A stretch of DNA of 64,000 nucleotides from DYJE01 sp041660385 (GTDB taxonomy: Bacteria > Desulfobacterota > Desulfobacteria > Desulfobacterales > Desulfolunaceae): the NCBI GenBank assembly GCA_041660385.1, contig JBAZWJ010000014.1:1-64000 (forward strand), written 5' to 3'. The stretch's first letter is position 1, and every line of letters begins with the position of its first letter. This document shows, one piece after another, positions 35,567 to 44,331 of the stretch. The translations under genes were made by a program, and so were the position numbers. The notes beneath the pieces are model-generated. The model made no database searches. It saw nothing but the letters and a program-made list of their open reading frames with translations, and was not told where the DNA came from.

Positions 35567-36952
35567 ATGAAAAAACCGTGGGGCAACATAAAGCGGGTTC
35601 TTCTTGTTCTGCCTGATGAACGTACAGAGAAAAAAGGCGTTCAGCCGCTGTTCAACCGTATCTGGCAACCCCTTGATCTTGCCAATATCGCCGGTCTTCT
35701 GGAAGCAAAAGGTTTGTTTGTCCGCATCATCGACAACCGGGTGGAACGGCACACTCTGGAAAAACTCAGAGCGTTCGGACAAAATTTCGACGCCGTCTGC
35801 GTGACAAGCGCGCCTTACGACAGGTGGCAGTGCCCGCCTCTTCATATCCGGTCTTTCTTTGATACGGTCCGACTGTTTCCCAAAGAAAAAACCATCATCT
35901 TCGGCCCCCATGTCACCGAAAGACCCGAAGCATTTTTACGGAAAACCGGCGCACGAGTCGCTGTTCTCGGTGAACCGGAAATGACGCTTATCGAACTTCT
36001 GACCTGTGACGGCAATCAGGAAGATTTAAGAGAAATGGGCGGCCTTGCATTTTTCCAAGACGGCGTTTTTGTTCGAACACGCCCAAGGCGAGGATCAGCT
36101 CTGGCCAACCTTTCAAAACCAGCCTTCCACCTTCTTTCCATGAATAAATACCATTACAGCTTCATGGAGCATCCCTTCACTCTTCTGGAAGGCTCAAGAG
36201 GCTGCCCATTTCATTGCAAATTCTGCTACAAAGGAATGTTTCCAAGTGGTTACAGACAAAAAAAACCGGAAGATCTGGCGGCAGAAGTGGCAAAAGTTAA
36301 GGCAGAATTCGGAATCCGCTCCGTTTATTTCATGGATCTGGAGTTCGGCCTTGACCGGGATTTTCTCATCTCATTCTGCCGCCGAATGATCGCCATGAAA
36401 AACGATGTAACCTGGTGCTGTCAGACACGGGCAAAGGATCTGGACAGCACAACCCTGGCCCTGATGCACCAGGCCGGATGCACGCTGATCCACATGGGTG
36501 TTGAATCCGGGTCGCCTGATATTCTCAAAACATCCGGCAAGGCCATGGATTTTAACGATTGCCAGCGTGCGGTCATGGAGGCTAAACGTCAGGGCATCCG
36601 AACAGCACTTTTTTTCAATTTCGGGTTTCCTGGCGAGACAGAAAAAGACAGGGCAAAAACCCTGGATGCAGCCATAAGACTTGATCCCACCTATGCCGCG
36701 TTTCACATGCTGATCCCCTATCCCGGCACACCGTGGGCCGCAGAACATAAACTTGATGCAGAGTTATCACTGCCCGGTCATTATCCTTCTTTTTTTCACA
36801 TATGCCATGATGAAAGAACCCTTAAAGCCTGGGTTCGCAAAGCTTATGGGAAATTTTATTTGCGGCCAGCAGCGATAATCCGTATGATAACCAATGAAAA
36901 ACAACGCCTTCCGGAAAAACTGGCCTTGTTTTTGAGATTCTGGAAAAAATAG
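35567..36952 (+). CDS. B12-binding-type radical SAM enzyme
   Basis: This encodes about 461 residues. The N-terminal Rossmann-like B12-binding domain (VLLVLPDERTEKKG, then LDLANIAGLLEAKG) is followed by a radical SAM core with the cluster motif EGSRGCPFHCKFCYKG (C-x3-C-x2-C) and GVESGSPDILK. Class members methylate or rearrange unreactive carbons; the usual cobalamin His loop (DxHxxG) is absent, so B12 binding is uncertain. Function cannot be read from the sequence. The ATG at 35567 is preferred to 35516. The following hydrolase gene is 18 bases away and probably co-transcribed. Confidence 0.88.
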   Translation: MKKPWGNIKRVLLVLPDERTEKKGVQPLFNRIWQPLDLANIAGLLEAKGLFVRIIDNRVERHTLEKLRAFGQNFDAVCVTSAPYDRWQCPPLHIRSFFDTVRLFPKEKTIIFGPHVTERPEAFLRKTGARVAVLGEPEMTLIELLTCDGNQEDLREMGGLAFFQDGVFVRTRPRRGSALANLSKPAFHLLSMNKYHYSFMEHPFTLLEGSRGCPFHCKFCYKGMFPSGYRQKKPEDLAAEVAKVKAEFGIRSVYFMDLEFGLDRDFLISFCRRMIAMKNDVTWCCQTRAKDLDSTTLALMHQAGCTLIHMGVESGSPDILKTSGKAMDFNDCQRAVMEAKRQGIRTALFFNFGFPGETEKDRAKTLDAAIRLDPTYAAFHMLIPYPGTPWAAEHKLDAELSLPGHYPSFFHICHDERTLKAWVRKAYGKFYLRPAAIIRMITNEKQRLPEKLALFLRFWKK

Positions 36953-36970
36953 AAAATAAGGAGAAAAACC

Positions 36971-37597
36971 ATGACAGAAGATCTCATTGACAGCATTGAA
37001 TGGCTGGGTCACTCAGGTTTCAGAATCACAGGCGATATCGTCGTCTACATCGACCCATACGAAATCGATGACGGGCCCCAAGCGGATCTGATCCTTATTT
37101 CACACAGCCATTACGACCACTGCTCCCCGGAAGATGTGAAGCGGATTCAAAAAAAGGAAACGGTCATCGTCACCGAAAAAACAAGCGCAAAGAAACTCCA
37201 GGGCAACATTAAAATCGTCCAGCCCGGCGATTCCCTGACCGTCGCCGGACTGACCATCGATGTGGTTCCAGCGTACAACATCAACAAAACCTTCCATCCC
37301 AAAGCCAACGGCTGGCTGGGTTTCATCATCGACTTCAACGGAACAAAGCTTTACCATACCGGCGACTCGGACCTCATTCCCGAAATGAAAACCTTTAAAG
37401 CCGACGTGGCCCTCCTGCCCGTTTCAGGCACTTTCGTAATGACGCCCCAGGAAGCCGTAGAAGCCGCCCTGATCCTCAAACCGGACATCGCCATCCCCAT
37501 GCACTACGGCGAAGTGGTGGGCGACATCAAAGACGCCAAAGCCTTCAAGAAAGGCCTTGAAGGTAAAATCGAGGTGAAGATTCTGGAAAAAGACTGA
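36971..37597 (+). CDS. Metallo-beta-lactamase-fold hydrolase (UPF0173-like)
   Basis: This encodes 208 residues. The metal site HSHYDHCSPED, a second His in GDSDLIPEM context (YHTGDSD) and a C-terminal IPMHYGEVVG mark the UPF0173-like branch of the MBL fold. The substrate is unknown. AAGGAG lies at a good distance before the ATG. It is probably in an operon with the radical SAM gene, which may hint at a shared small-molecule pathway. Confidence 0.9.
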   Translation: MTEDLIDSIEWLGHSGFRITGDIVVYIDPYEIDDGPQADLILISHSHYDHCSPEDVKRIQKKETVIVTEKTSAKKLQGNIKIVQPGDSLTVAGLTIDVVPAYNINKTFHPKANGWLGFIIDFNGTKLYHTGDSDLIPEMKTFKADVALLPVSGTFVMTPQEAVEAALILKPDIAIPMHYGEVVGDIKDAKAFKKGLEGKIEVKILEKD

Positions 37598-37617
37598 CCG
37601 TCATGTATTCAAAAAGC

Positions 37618-39306
37618 TTATATCCGGAACATGCTCACAAGCTGTTTGATCTTTTCCGATACTTGACTTAATTCCAGAGCGCTGCTGTTGACTTGAACGC
37701 TGGAAGCCGACATATCTTCTGCCCTCTGGTTTACCCGGCCAATTTCCCGAGTAATATCAATGACGGCCGATGAACTGTGGGTTAAGTTTGTACTGACTTC
37801 TTTGATTCCTAAAGCCGCCTGAGCCACATTCCCCACGATTTCCGTTGTGACTGCCGTCTGTTCTTCGATGGCGGCCGCAATACCTGTCACAATATCATTG
37901 ACCTTACCCACCACACTGGCGATCGAACTGATTCCTGTTACAGTGGTTTTGGAGGACGCCTGAACATTGCCTATCTGTTCCCTTATGCTTATGGCGGCTG
38001 TGGCTGTCTGCTTTGCCAGTTCCTTGATCTCGTTGGCGACAACGGCAAAGCCCTTCCCCGCTTCTCCGGCTCTTGCCGCTTCTATTGTGGCGTTCAGGGC
38101 CAGCAGATTCACCTGTTCTGATATTTCCGTTATGGTTTCAACCACGTTGCTGATCTTTTGTGCAGCCTGGCCAAGCTGGTCCACTTGCACAGATGCGGTC
38201 TTGGCCAGTTCAACAGCGTCAGCCGTGATGATTCTCGCAGTATCCGTATTTTTCGAGATTTCGGAAATCGTTGCCGTCATCTCTTCCGATGCCGTTGCCA
38301 CCATATTGACATTTGTTGTGGCTTGCTCCGAAGCTGCCGCAACAGATGTGATATTGCTGCTTACCTGTTCGGCAGAAGCTGCAACGGCCATGGACTGGCT
38401 TGCTGTCTCTTTTGCTCCGTTACTGAGCTGCGACGAAATCGCTGACAGGCCTACTGATGCGCTGTTCAACTTATTAACATATCCGATGATATCCGTTATC
38501 ACAGTTTTAAGTCGTACTGACATCGTTCCCAGAGCTGTGAGCAGCGTTCCGATTTCGTCTTTTCCCCATTCATGGTGTTTTTTGGAAAAATCACCTTTTG
38601 CCATGGCCTCAGCAAAACCAACGGCTTCCTTGATCTGCCGGACAATCAGACCCGAAATAAACAACCCGAATAAAATGCTGATGACGATACCTGCTACAAC
38701 CAACGCGAATATCAAAAAACGGGACTGTTGCCCCTCTTTTACCACCTGATCAGCAACGGATTCAATGTACTCATGACTCAGTTCAGATATGGCTTGAACA
38801 TTGGATTCATAGGTGTAAATATCATTTTTCAGTGATGCCATCATGGTGTTGGCAGCCTGGGGTGTTATGGCTTCGTCGGATTGAACGGATTTTGTCAGTT
38901 CTAAAAATCCATCCGTATATTTTTTATGGAATGAAGAGGCTTCCGCAAAGGCTTTTTTCATTTTCTCTGAAACAGATGGATCATCAGGTATGGAATCGGT
39001 CAGACTCCCAATCTTTTCTTGTGTTTTCTCTGCAACGGCCTTGAATTTCGATAAATATTCATCCTGTTTTTCTTTGTTACCGATATTGATAAAAAAATCT
39101 TTTTCGTAGCGACGATGCTCCAGAGCCATCACTTCCAACTCAAACGAACCGATTAGAAAATCAACGTCATCCGTCGCAACGTCCTTGAAAATCGCGTTAA
39201 TCTCCGTAATTCTCAACAATCCGATACAACCCACAATGGCCGTAATTATGGCCGATATTAAAAAAGCTCCCTGAAGTTTCTTTCTAAGGGACATATCTTG
39301 AAACAT
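37618..39306 (-). CDS. Methyl-accepting chemotaxis protein
   Basis: This encodes about 562 residues. Membrane segments lie at about 13-33 and 195-218. The periplasmic helical bundle between them resembles HBM/4HB sensors (RRYEKDFFINIGNKEKQDEY). A HAMP domain (IVRQIKEAVGFAEAMAKGDF) is followed by the long cytoplasmic signalling coil with the hairpin tip EQVNLLALNATIEAARAGE. The ATG at 39306 has GGAGG seven bases upstream, better than the ATG at 39312. It is convergent with the hydrolase gene, 20 bases apart. Confidence 0.94.
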   Translation of the reverse strand: MFQDMSLRKKLQGAFLISAIITAIVGCIGLLRITEINAIFKDVATDDVDFLIGSFELEVMALEHRRYEKDFFINIGNKEKQDEYLSKFKAVAEKTQEKIGSLTDSIPDDPSVSEKMKKAFAEASSFHKKYTDGFLELTKSVQSDEAITPQAANTMMASLKNDIYTYESNVQAISELSHEYIESVADQVVKEGQQSRFLIFALVVAGIVISILFGLFISGLIVRQIKEAVGFAEAMAKGDFSKKHHEWGKDEIGTLLTALGTMSVRLKTVITDIIGYVNKLNSASVGLSAISSQLSNGAKETASQSMAVAASAEQVSSNITSVAAASEQATTNVNMVATASEEMTATISEISKNTDTARIITADAVELAKTASVQVDQLGQAAQKISNVVETITEISEQVNLLALNATIEAARAGEAGKGFAVVANEIKELAKQTATAAISIREQIGNVQASSKTTVTGISSIASVVGKVNDIVTGIAAAIEEQTAVTTEIVGNVAQAALGIKEVSTNLTHSSSAVIDITREIGRVNQRAEDMSASSVQVNSSALELSQVSEKIKQLVSMFRI

Positions 39307-39774
39307 ATCCATTCCTCCATCCTTGATGTCAGTGCAAAATTTTTTTTCTTCGGAATTGAAATTTAAAATTTTGTTCGAGTCGCTAATCGCGGGATACTTG
39401 ACTTTGAACAGGTCGGTTGTTTAATTATGTAAATTGTAAACGAATTTTACATCTCGGTCCATATTTTTTTCTGACTTTTACCAGAATCAGGTATTGCCTC
39501 ATGACGACATACAGATGTCGTAAAGTCATCTACTCAAGAGAAATAATGGTGGAGCATCTGAGTGTATAAATTCCCATCCCCTCGATCTGGATTGGGCTGA
39601 TGAAATAAAAGATACTTTGCTATAATGATTATGTATATGATAAAGCCCATTAAAGGTGTTCAGGGAACAAGACGGTCACCGAAACGACGACACCGAATCA
39701 AATGCAGCTTCAAAATAATAACATAGAAAACTGAATTGTTTGTTTATCATAATTAATTTGAAATGGAGGTTCGT
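39307..39774. promoter_or_regulatory. Divergent intergenic region with a small hairpin
   Basis: The 470 bases between the divergent chemoreceptor and secreted-protein genes contain no supported gene and should hold both promoters. A perfect 7-bp hairpin ACGACAT-ACAG-ATGTCGT lies at 39504-39521. It may be an operator or simply part of the leader. Confidence 0.4.
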
Positions 39775-40605
39775 ATGTCAAATAAACGCATTATTTCTTT
39801 AGCTGGCGCATTGTTGTTCTGCATGACGATCGGCGTCGTGATTGCTTCTGCGGATGAAGGAGCCGAAGTTCTGATTGGCCACCCCATCAAAGTCTATCCT
39901 GGCTGTGTTCAGGAGTTTGATTCTGACCAGGCCATTCTCTTGACCAAGAGCAGCTTTGAGGACGTGAAGAAATTTTATGAGAAAAACAAAATCGCCGGGG
40001 ATAAGTTAGAGCCCTTTAATACTGACTCCGAAAAAGGCATCAAAGTCGTTTATCACAAAACCATCAGCGGCAAAGATCAATCCGTGCAGGAGCTTGAATT
40101 TACATCACGTATTCCAGACACCAACATACACGACGCCCTGGGAGAATTAAAAGCCCAGGTTCTCATGGGCAAACATAGCGAAGCTGAATACAACGTCCTG
40201 GAAAACAAATATAAAAACCTCCATCTGGCCTATTTCAAACAGATCACGGATGATGAAGGACGCAGAACCAGTGAAGGCAAAGCCATCTATATCAAAGCCC
40301 GTAATACAGCTCACCCCAAAAAGATTTCAGCGGGTTCTGACGAGGAAGTCGCTGCCGGTAAAGCCAAATCCCAGGATATGAAAAAGCAGATGCAGTCCTT
40401 GAAAGCCAAAGGCGATTTCGCCGGAATGATGCGCCTGGCCCAGGAATCCAACAAATCCCCAAGACAAACCACCACCGGAGCGGAAGCCATGGACGCCATG
40501 GCTGCGGACACCTGGGATTTATGGAAAAAATGCCTGGAAGATATCCATCAGGCGGCGTATTGGACAAAGCTGTCGTATAATGGCAATTGTATCTCTCAAA
40601 ATTGA
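39775..40605 (+). CDS. Secreted hypothetical protein
   Basis: This encodes about 276 residues with a signal peptide (ISLAGALLFCMTIGVVIASA). The mature part begins DEGAEVLIGHPIKVYPGCVQEFD and has a long helical, lysine-rich region (about 175-245) with two Cys near the C-terminus. I do not recognise the family. A GGAGG site lies before the ATG at 39775, which fixes the start. Periplasmic location is likely; the role is unknown. Confidence 0.75.
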   Translation: MSNKRIISLAGALLFCMTIGVVIASADEGAEVLIGHPIKVYPGCVQEFDSDQAILLTKSSFEDVKKFYEKNKIAGDKLEPFNTDSEKGIKVVYHKTISGKDQSVQELEFTSRIPDTNIHDALGELKAQVLMGKHSEAEYNVLENKYKNLHLAYFKQITDDEGRRTSEGKAIYIKARNTAHPKKISAGSDEEVAAGKAKSQDMKKQMQSLKAKGDFAGMMRLAQESNKSPRQTTTGAEAMDAMAADTWDLWKKCLEDIHQAAYWTKLSYNGNCISQN

Positions 40606-40629
40606 TGACGCCTTAATAAGTTATATCGC

Positions 40630-40672
40630 TGGCCGGACATTTGACATGTTATTTATGCCTTACGTCCGGCCA
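40630..40672. repeat. GGCCGGAC inverted-repeat element, second copy
   Basis: TGGCCGGAC at 40630-40638 is complementary to GTCCGGCCA at 40664-40672. The whole element aligns with the reverse complement of 34341-34387, including TATGCCTTACG in the centre. Similarity extends left to about 40604 (TTGATGACGCC). It starts just after the secreted-protein stop codon. Confidence 0.7.
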
Positions 40673-40726
40673 CTTGTTTTAAAAAACCAGCTATTTATCG
40701 GGAAAACATATTGGCACTCAACCCCC

Positions 40727-40761
40727 TGGGCACGCCAATCTCCCGATTGGCCTGCGACAGA
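40727..40761 (-). repeat. REP-like hairpin, copy 4
   Basis: On the minus strand this reads CTGTCGCAG-GCCAATC-GGGA-GATTGGC-GTGCCC. It lacks the GAAAGCC hairpin of copies 1-3 but shares the CTGTC(G/A)CAG lead with copies 5 and 6. The following 300 bases (to 41059) contain no supported gene. Confidence 0.85.
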
Positions 40762-41059
40762 CTACCGAAAGGATGAAGTGTGGGCGTCAATATCTACCCC
40801 CCTTTTCCCCTTTCAATAAACGCAGGATCAAACATAAAACCATTTGAAGTAACACGACATTTCGTGTAAAAAAGTCCTTCATACTTTCGGAAAACATGAT
40901 GCTTATCATCTTTCGGCTGTTTTATGTTTTCAATCAGATTCTTATGGTTTATGTTGTTATAATTATTAATCATCCGGTGAGTTCGACAATAATGAATGTG
41001 CGTACTTGTATATTTACCTAAAAATACATGATAGATCCCCAAACCCAGGAGGTATAACC

Positions 41060-41389
41060 ATGTCTCTATCTGAACTGAAACGGGCTATTGAAGCACAAAA
41101 GCCAATCTCATTTACCTATAATAAGCCAGGGAAGACACCGGGAGTTAGAATCGGCAACCCCCACGCCGTATGGGTCATGCGGAAAAACGATGGCTCTGAA
41201 AGTACCAAAGTACATATCGTTCAAGTTTCAGGTGTCAGTGATAGCGGCCAGGAGTTTCCGAGCTTCAGAATGTTCGACTTGAATGAGCTTGGCAATGTAT
41301 CGATGAGTGATGAAGCAGAGCAATTTGTGGTTTCCGAAAAGTATAACCCCGAATGGCCTAATTATACTTGTGTATTGGCTAAGATATAG
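41060..41389 (+). CDS. Small WYL-like protein, first gene of a Shedu cassette
   Basis: This encodes 109 residues: ELKRAIEAQKPISFTYNKPG, then GNPHAVWVM, KVHIVQVSGVSDS and PSFRMFDLNELGNV. This alternation resembles a stand-alone WYL domain, a ligand-binding fold common in regulators of phage-defence genes; the match is by pattern only. A GGAGG site lies before the ATG. The stop is 2 bases from the start of the Shedu gene, so the pair is one operon. Likely roles are a sensor or regulator of the nuclease; this is inference. Confidence 0.7.
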   Translation: MSLSELKRAIEAQKPISFTYNKPGKTPGVRIGNPHAVWVMRKNDGSESTKVHIVQVSGVSDSGQEFPSFRMFDLNELGNVSMSDEAEQFVVSEKYNPEWPNYTCVLAKI

Positions 41390-41391
41390 CA

Positions 41392-42399
41392 ATGAGCATT
41401 GATCACAGTCACACAATTGCCAATGACGGAATTATTGAATTAAAGGTCAATATATCAGGGTTAGATAAATCAAATCGTGATATAAACAGCCTTTCTGCCT
41501 ACATGTATGCCACCTGTGCCAAGACTGGCCAGTCGAAATTCACTTGTTCAATGTCAATGGCGCAACTCGCCGAATTATATTCATATCTTGATCAATATGA
41601 AATGATCAAAGATAGATTTAAAGGAGAATCAGGCGAATTCATCCAGGTAAAGAAAGGTCAGAAAGAACTTGTAGCGTTGTTGTTGGGCTCAGACCATGCT
41701 CAGGTTCTTCCGGCGCTACGGACGATTATAAAAGACAACCTTTCAAATGATGACATCAATACCATCCTTGGCCGCAAGGAAGCCATAAAAGAGTTTGAAA
41801 TTTGGCTATCGAATACAGGTGATCACACTGAGCCTGAATGGCAGGCGTTCTTAGAAAAGAATGAATGGATTTTTGGCTACGGCTTACGTTATAGATATTT
41901 ATCTATTTTGCAGCGGGAATGCCATGTCTCCGGCACTGACCTTGACGGTAAAAATAGTGTAATATCAGATTTCCTAATATCAGACACAAGGTTCACAAAG
42001 CTGGTCGAGTTAAAAAGGCCTGACACACCACTATTCAAGGATAGAAAAAATCGCTCTGAGTCCTGGCAACTGTCAGGTGAATTAACTGATGCTGTCAGCC
42101 AAATTCTATGCCAAAAGGCAAATTGGGAGATTGAGTCCCAGAGAACCTGCTATAAATCAGATGGCTATAAAATTACCGAGTCAACTTGTGATGTTGATTG
42201 CATCTTATTGATCGGTACAAGTGAACAGTTTGCCGGAGACAACAAAGAGGCAGCTATAAAAAGAAAAACCATAGAGTTGTATAGGCGCAATATGCGCAAC
42301 ATTGAAATCCTATTCTTTGACGAACTGCTCGAAAGAGCGCGGTTTATCGTTGAGGGATCTGGTAATGCTAATTCAGCAGATGCAAAAAACCGTTCCTAA
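41392..42399 (+). CDS. sduA: Shedu-type anti-phage nuclease (DUF4263)
   Basis: This encodes 335 residues. The C-terminal half (about 130-320) carries the Shedu/DUF4263 pattern: EPEWQAFLEKNEWIFGYGL, then ISDFLISDTRFTKLVELKRP and SWQLSGELTDAVSQIL. D193 and E206-x-K208 form a PD-(D/E)xK nuclease centre. The N-terminal 130 residues are variable, as in other Shedu proteins, and may sense the trigger. Single-gene Shedu systems are known to cut DNA during phage infection; here it is coupled to a small WYL-like gene. The base composition is AT-richer than that of flanking genes. Confidence 0.85.
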   Translation: MSIDHSHTIANDGIIELKVNISGLDKSNRDINSLSAYMYATCAKTGQSKFTCSMSMAQLAELYSYLDQYEMIKDRFKGESGEFIQVKKGQKELVALLLGSDHAQVLPALRTIIKDNLSNDDINTILGRKEAIKEFEIWLSNTGDHTEPEWQAFLEKNEWIFGYGLRYRYLSILQRECHVSGTDLDGKNSVISDFLISDTRFTKLVELKRPDTPLFKDRKNRSESWQLSGELTDAVSQILCQKANWEIESQRTCYKSDGYKITESTCDVDCILLIGTSEQFAGDNKEAAIKRKTIELYRRNMRNIEILFFDELLERARFIVEGSGNANSADAKNRS

Positions 42400-42427
42400 A
42401 ATCAGTGCCTCTCAGATCACACCTCTG

Positions 42428-42605
42428 ATAGATAAACTCAACCTCATAGCCAGAGAATAATTTAAAATCTCTCTAAAGTCTTTCTGAACATCCAGCCATG
42501 TTTCCAAAAACAACGGCTGCCACACGATCCTCCTGCGATTGACAAGCTACTCAGGAAGTTTCAGGGATTCCCGCATAGTGCCATGGGTCATTTTTACTTT
42601 TCAAG
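42428..42605 (-). pseudogene. Degraded copy of the nucleotidyltransferase partner region
   Basis: This aligns with 43200-43380: AACTCAACCT, then TCTTTCTGAACATCCA, CATGTTTCC, and GCTGCCACACG / GCCGCCACACG in the same order, with many substitutions. It covers the start of the nucleotidyltransferase gene and much of its small partner gene. No open frame survives. It lies just behind the Shedu gene, showing turnover of such modules at this site. Confidence 0.7.
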
Positions 42606-42661
42606 AATAACCATATTGGGGCCGGGTGAAGTAGCATGCGGTAATGCCCTTCTCCCTGGAG

Positions 42662-42695
42662 TCTGTCGCAGGCCAATCAGGAGATTGGCGTGCCC
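42662..42695 (+). repeat. REP-like hairpin, copy 5
   Basis: CTGTCGCAG lead, then GCCAATC-AGGA-GATTGGC at 42672-42689 and GTGCCC. It is nearly identical to copy 6, 790 bases away. Confidence 0.85.
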
Positions 42696-42819
42696 GGGGT
42701 GGAGAGAGGGGAGTGCAAAAATTGTTTAATAATATTCTAAAAAATCACGAAATTTACAAAAGTGATGAACTCGTAAAAGTTGCATGGTGGTTATGGAAAA
42801 AGCCCCACCCGTTAATAAA

Positions 42820-43272
42820 TCAGCATCCATCTAACGCTTCAAGATCGGCCAGATCTTTTTTCCTGCCAATGGTTTTCTTGTTTATCGCGTATTCATTTTT
42901 CCCCAGAAAAAAGACAGGGATGTCCCCGTAAGCTCCAGCCTCTTTCCCAGAATCAGCCATCTCCCAGCTTACACCGGTGATGGATGTGAGGATGTCTATC
43001 CTGACCGGGGCAACGCCCAGTTGAACGACGGATTCGCTTTGCAGGAAATCGTCAGGGATAAGACCAAGAGAGCCGAAACCAAAACTTTCCAGTGATCTGA
43101 CGATGGCTTGAGCATTCTGAACCGTGGGCCTTACAAGAATATCCAGATCACCGGTGAAACGTGGTGCCCCATGAAATGCAAGGGCGTAGGCTCCCACGAT
43201 GATGAACTCAACCTTGTTTCCGGTGAATAATTCTAACAGATCTCTGAAGTCTTTCTGAACATCCATGGACAT
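42820..43272 (-). CDS. Nucleotidyltransferase-like protein of a two-gene module
   Basis: This encodes 150 residues with the nucleotidyltransferase-fold signature VEFIIVGAYALAFHGAPRFTGDLDILV (G-x-Y-A then D-x-D), then VAPVRIDILTSITG and NEYAINKKTIGRKKDLADL. This small family (DUF6036/AbiEii-like) is often paired with a short helical protein, as here, and may be a toxin or toxin-like enzyme. The start at 43272 or 43266 lies inside the partner gene, a 59-65 base overlap. A degraded copy of this region is at 42428-42605. Confidence 0.85.
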   Translation of the reverse strand: MSMDVQKDFRDLLELFTGNKVEFIIVGAYALAFHGAPRFTGDLDILVRPTVQNAQAIVRSLESFGFGSLGLIPDDFLQSESVVQLGVAPVRIDILTSITGVSWEMADSGKEAGAYGDIPVFFLGKNEYAINKKTIGRKKDLADLEALDGC

Positions 43273-43396
43273 GTTTCCTTAAAAAATCCACAGCCGCCAC
43301 ACGTTCTTCCGGCGGTCGGCCAAGCCAGTACGAGAGGTTTTCACGGATCTCAGCCTCGGGTGTCATGCGTCTTTTTTTTATCACTTTTTCAATCAT
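43208..43396 (-). CDS. Small partner of the nucleotidyltransferase
   Basis: This encodes 62 residues: ENLSYWLGRPPEERVAAVDF followed by LRKHVHGCSERLQRSVRI. This pattern is typical of the short gene upstream of AbiEii-like nucleotidyltransferases. It overlaps the start of that gene, so the two are translated together. It may be the antitoxin-like partner; the evidence is its conserved pairing only. Confidence 0.8.
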   Translation of the reverse strand: MIEKVIKKRRMTPEAEIRENLSYWLGRPPEERVAAVDFLRKHVHGCSERLQRSVRIIHRKQG

Positions 43397-43450
43397 GGAA
43401 ATACCGTATCAGATACAAGTATCCGGCGTAAATACCTTTCATTCTGAATG

Positions 43451-43483
43451 CTGTCACAGGCCAATCAGGAGATTGGCGTGCCC
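43451..43483 (+). repeat. REP-like hairpin, copy 6
   Basis: CTGTCACAG lead, then GCCAATC-AGGA-GATTGGC at 43460-43477 and GTGCCC. It lies between the small partner gene and the 3' end of the hydrogenase-related operon, where it may protect or end the long transcript. Confidence 0.85.
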
Positions 43484-43543
43484 GGTGGTAGTGGTGCGGA
43501 GTTGGGTCTGTACTCGGTGTTCAATGTTAAGGTTCTCTTTTGC

Positions 43544-44317
43544 CTAAATCCGCCCGATAAACCGCAACAGTCCATCCAGTATGGTTAAAGGATGGGGAGG
43601 ACAGCCGGGGATAAAAAGATCCACGGGAACCACGGACGATGCGCCATGGCAATGTTCAGCGTTTCCGGTGAAAGGTCCGCCGGAAATGGCGCAGGAGCCG
43701 GTGGCGATGACGATCCGGGGTTCGGGCACGGCGTGATAGGTTTTAAGGACGGCGGTTTCCATGTTTTTCGTTACGGGGCCGGTGATGAACAGGCCGTCGG
43801 CGTGTCTGGGGGAGGCCACGAACTGGATGCCGAAACGGCCAAGATCCCAGCCGATGGTGGTGAGAACGTTGCTGTCCGCTTCACAGGCGTTGCAGCCGCC
43901 TGCGCTGACTTCCCGGAGTTTCAGGGAACGTCCGAACATGGATCGGGCTTTTTCAACAAGGGCTTCGGGAAACATTGCGCTACCCTGGCTCACGGTCAAA
44001 TCATCACGGGAACGGGAGGCAAGGCGGTATTCTTTTGTAAATTGGATTGCTTTCGTCGGGCAATTCGTTTCACATTTCCGGCAGAACAGGCATTTTCCGG
44101 TATCGATACGAGGGGAAAGACCGGACGTTGTCCCTTTACCAAGAGATATCGCACCTGTGGGACAAAGGTCCGCACAGATCCGGCATCCGTCCATGCACGT
44201 GCCTTTGATCTCAGGGCGTCCGGCAAAGCGTTCGGGAAGATCGGGCAATGGTCCGTCAGGCCAGCTCATGGTGCGGTATTTCTGTTGGATTCGTGTTTTA
44301 ATGAGATCAAGCAGCAT
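43544..44317 (-). CDS. NuoB/HycG-like small subunit fused to 2[4Fe-4S] ferredoxin part (set 1)
   Basis: This encodes 257 residues. The N-terminal part carries two complete 4Fe-4S motifs: C41-x3-C45-x2-C48-x3-C52 and C76-x2-C79-x2-C82-x3-C86. The C-terminal part is the NuoB/HycG small subunit with its own cluster ligands (GGCNACEAD, GSCAISGGPF, PGCPPHP) and the ASPRHADGLFITGPVT block. It should pass electrons along three clusters to or from the large subunit at the membrane. In HycF/HycG systems these are separate proteins; here they are one. It is the last gene of the set 1 operon. Confidence 0.92.
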   Translation of the reverse strand: MLLDLIKTRIQQKYRTMSWPDGPLPDLPERFAGRPEIKGTCMDGCRICADLCPTGAISLGKGTTSGLSPRIDTGKCLFCRKCETNCPTKAIQFTKEYRLASRSRDDLTVSQGSAMFPEALVEKARSMFGRSLKLREVSAGGCNACEADSNVLTTIGWDLGRFGIQFVASPRHADGLFITGPVTKNMETAVLKTYHAVPEPRIVIATGSCAISGGPFTGNAEHCHGASSVVPVDLFIPGCPPHPLTILDGLLRFIGRI

Positions 44318-44331
44318 CGTTTGTATAACTC

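Noticed and set aside
3678..43483. CRISPR array made of the GCCAATC repeats
   Set aside because: The copies are scattered over 40 kb with irregular spacing; there are no regular spacers and no cas genes.
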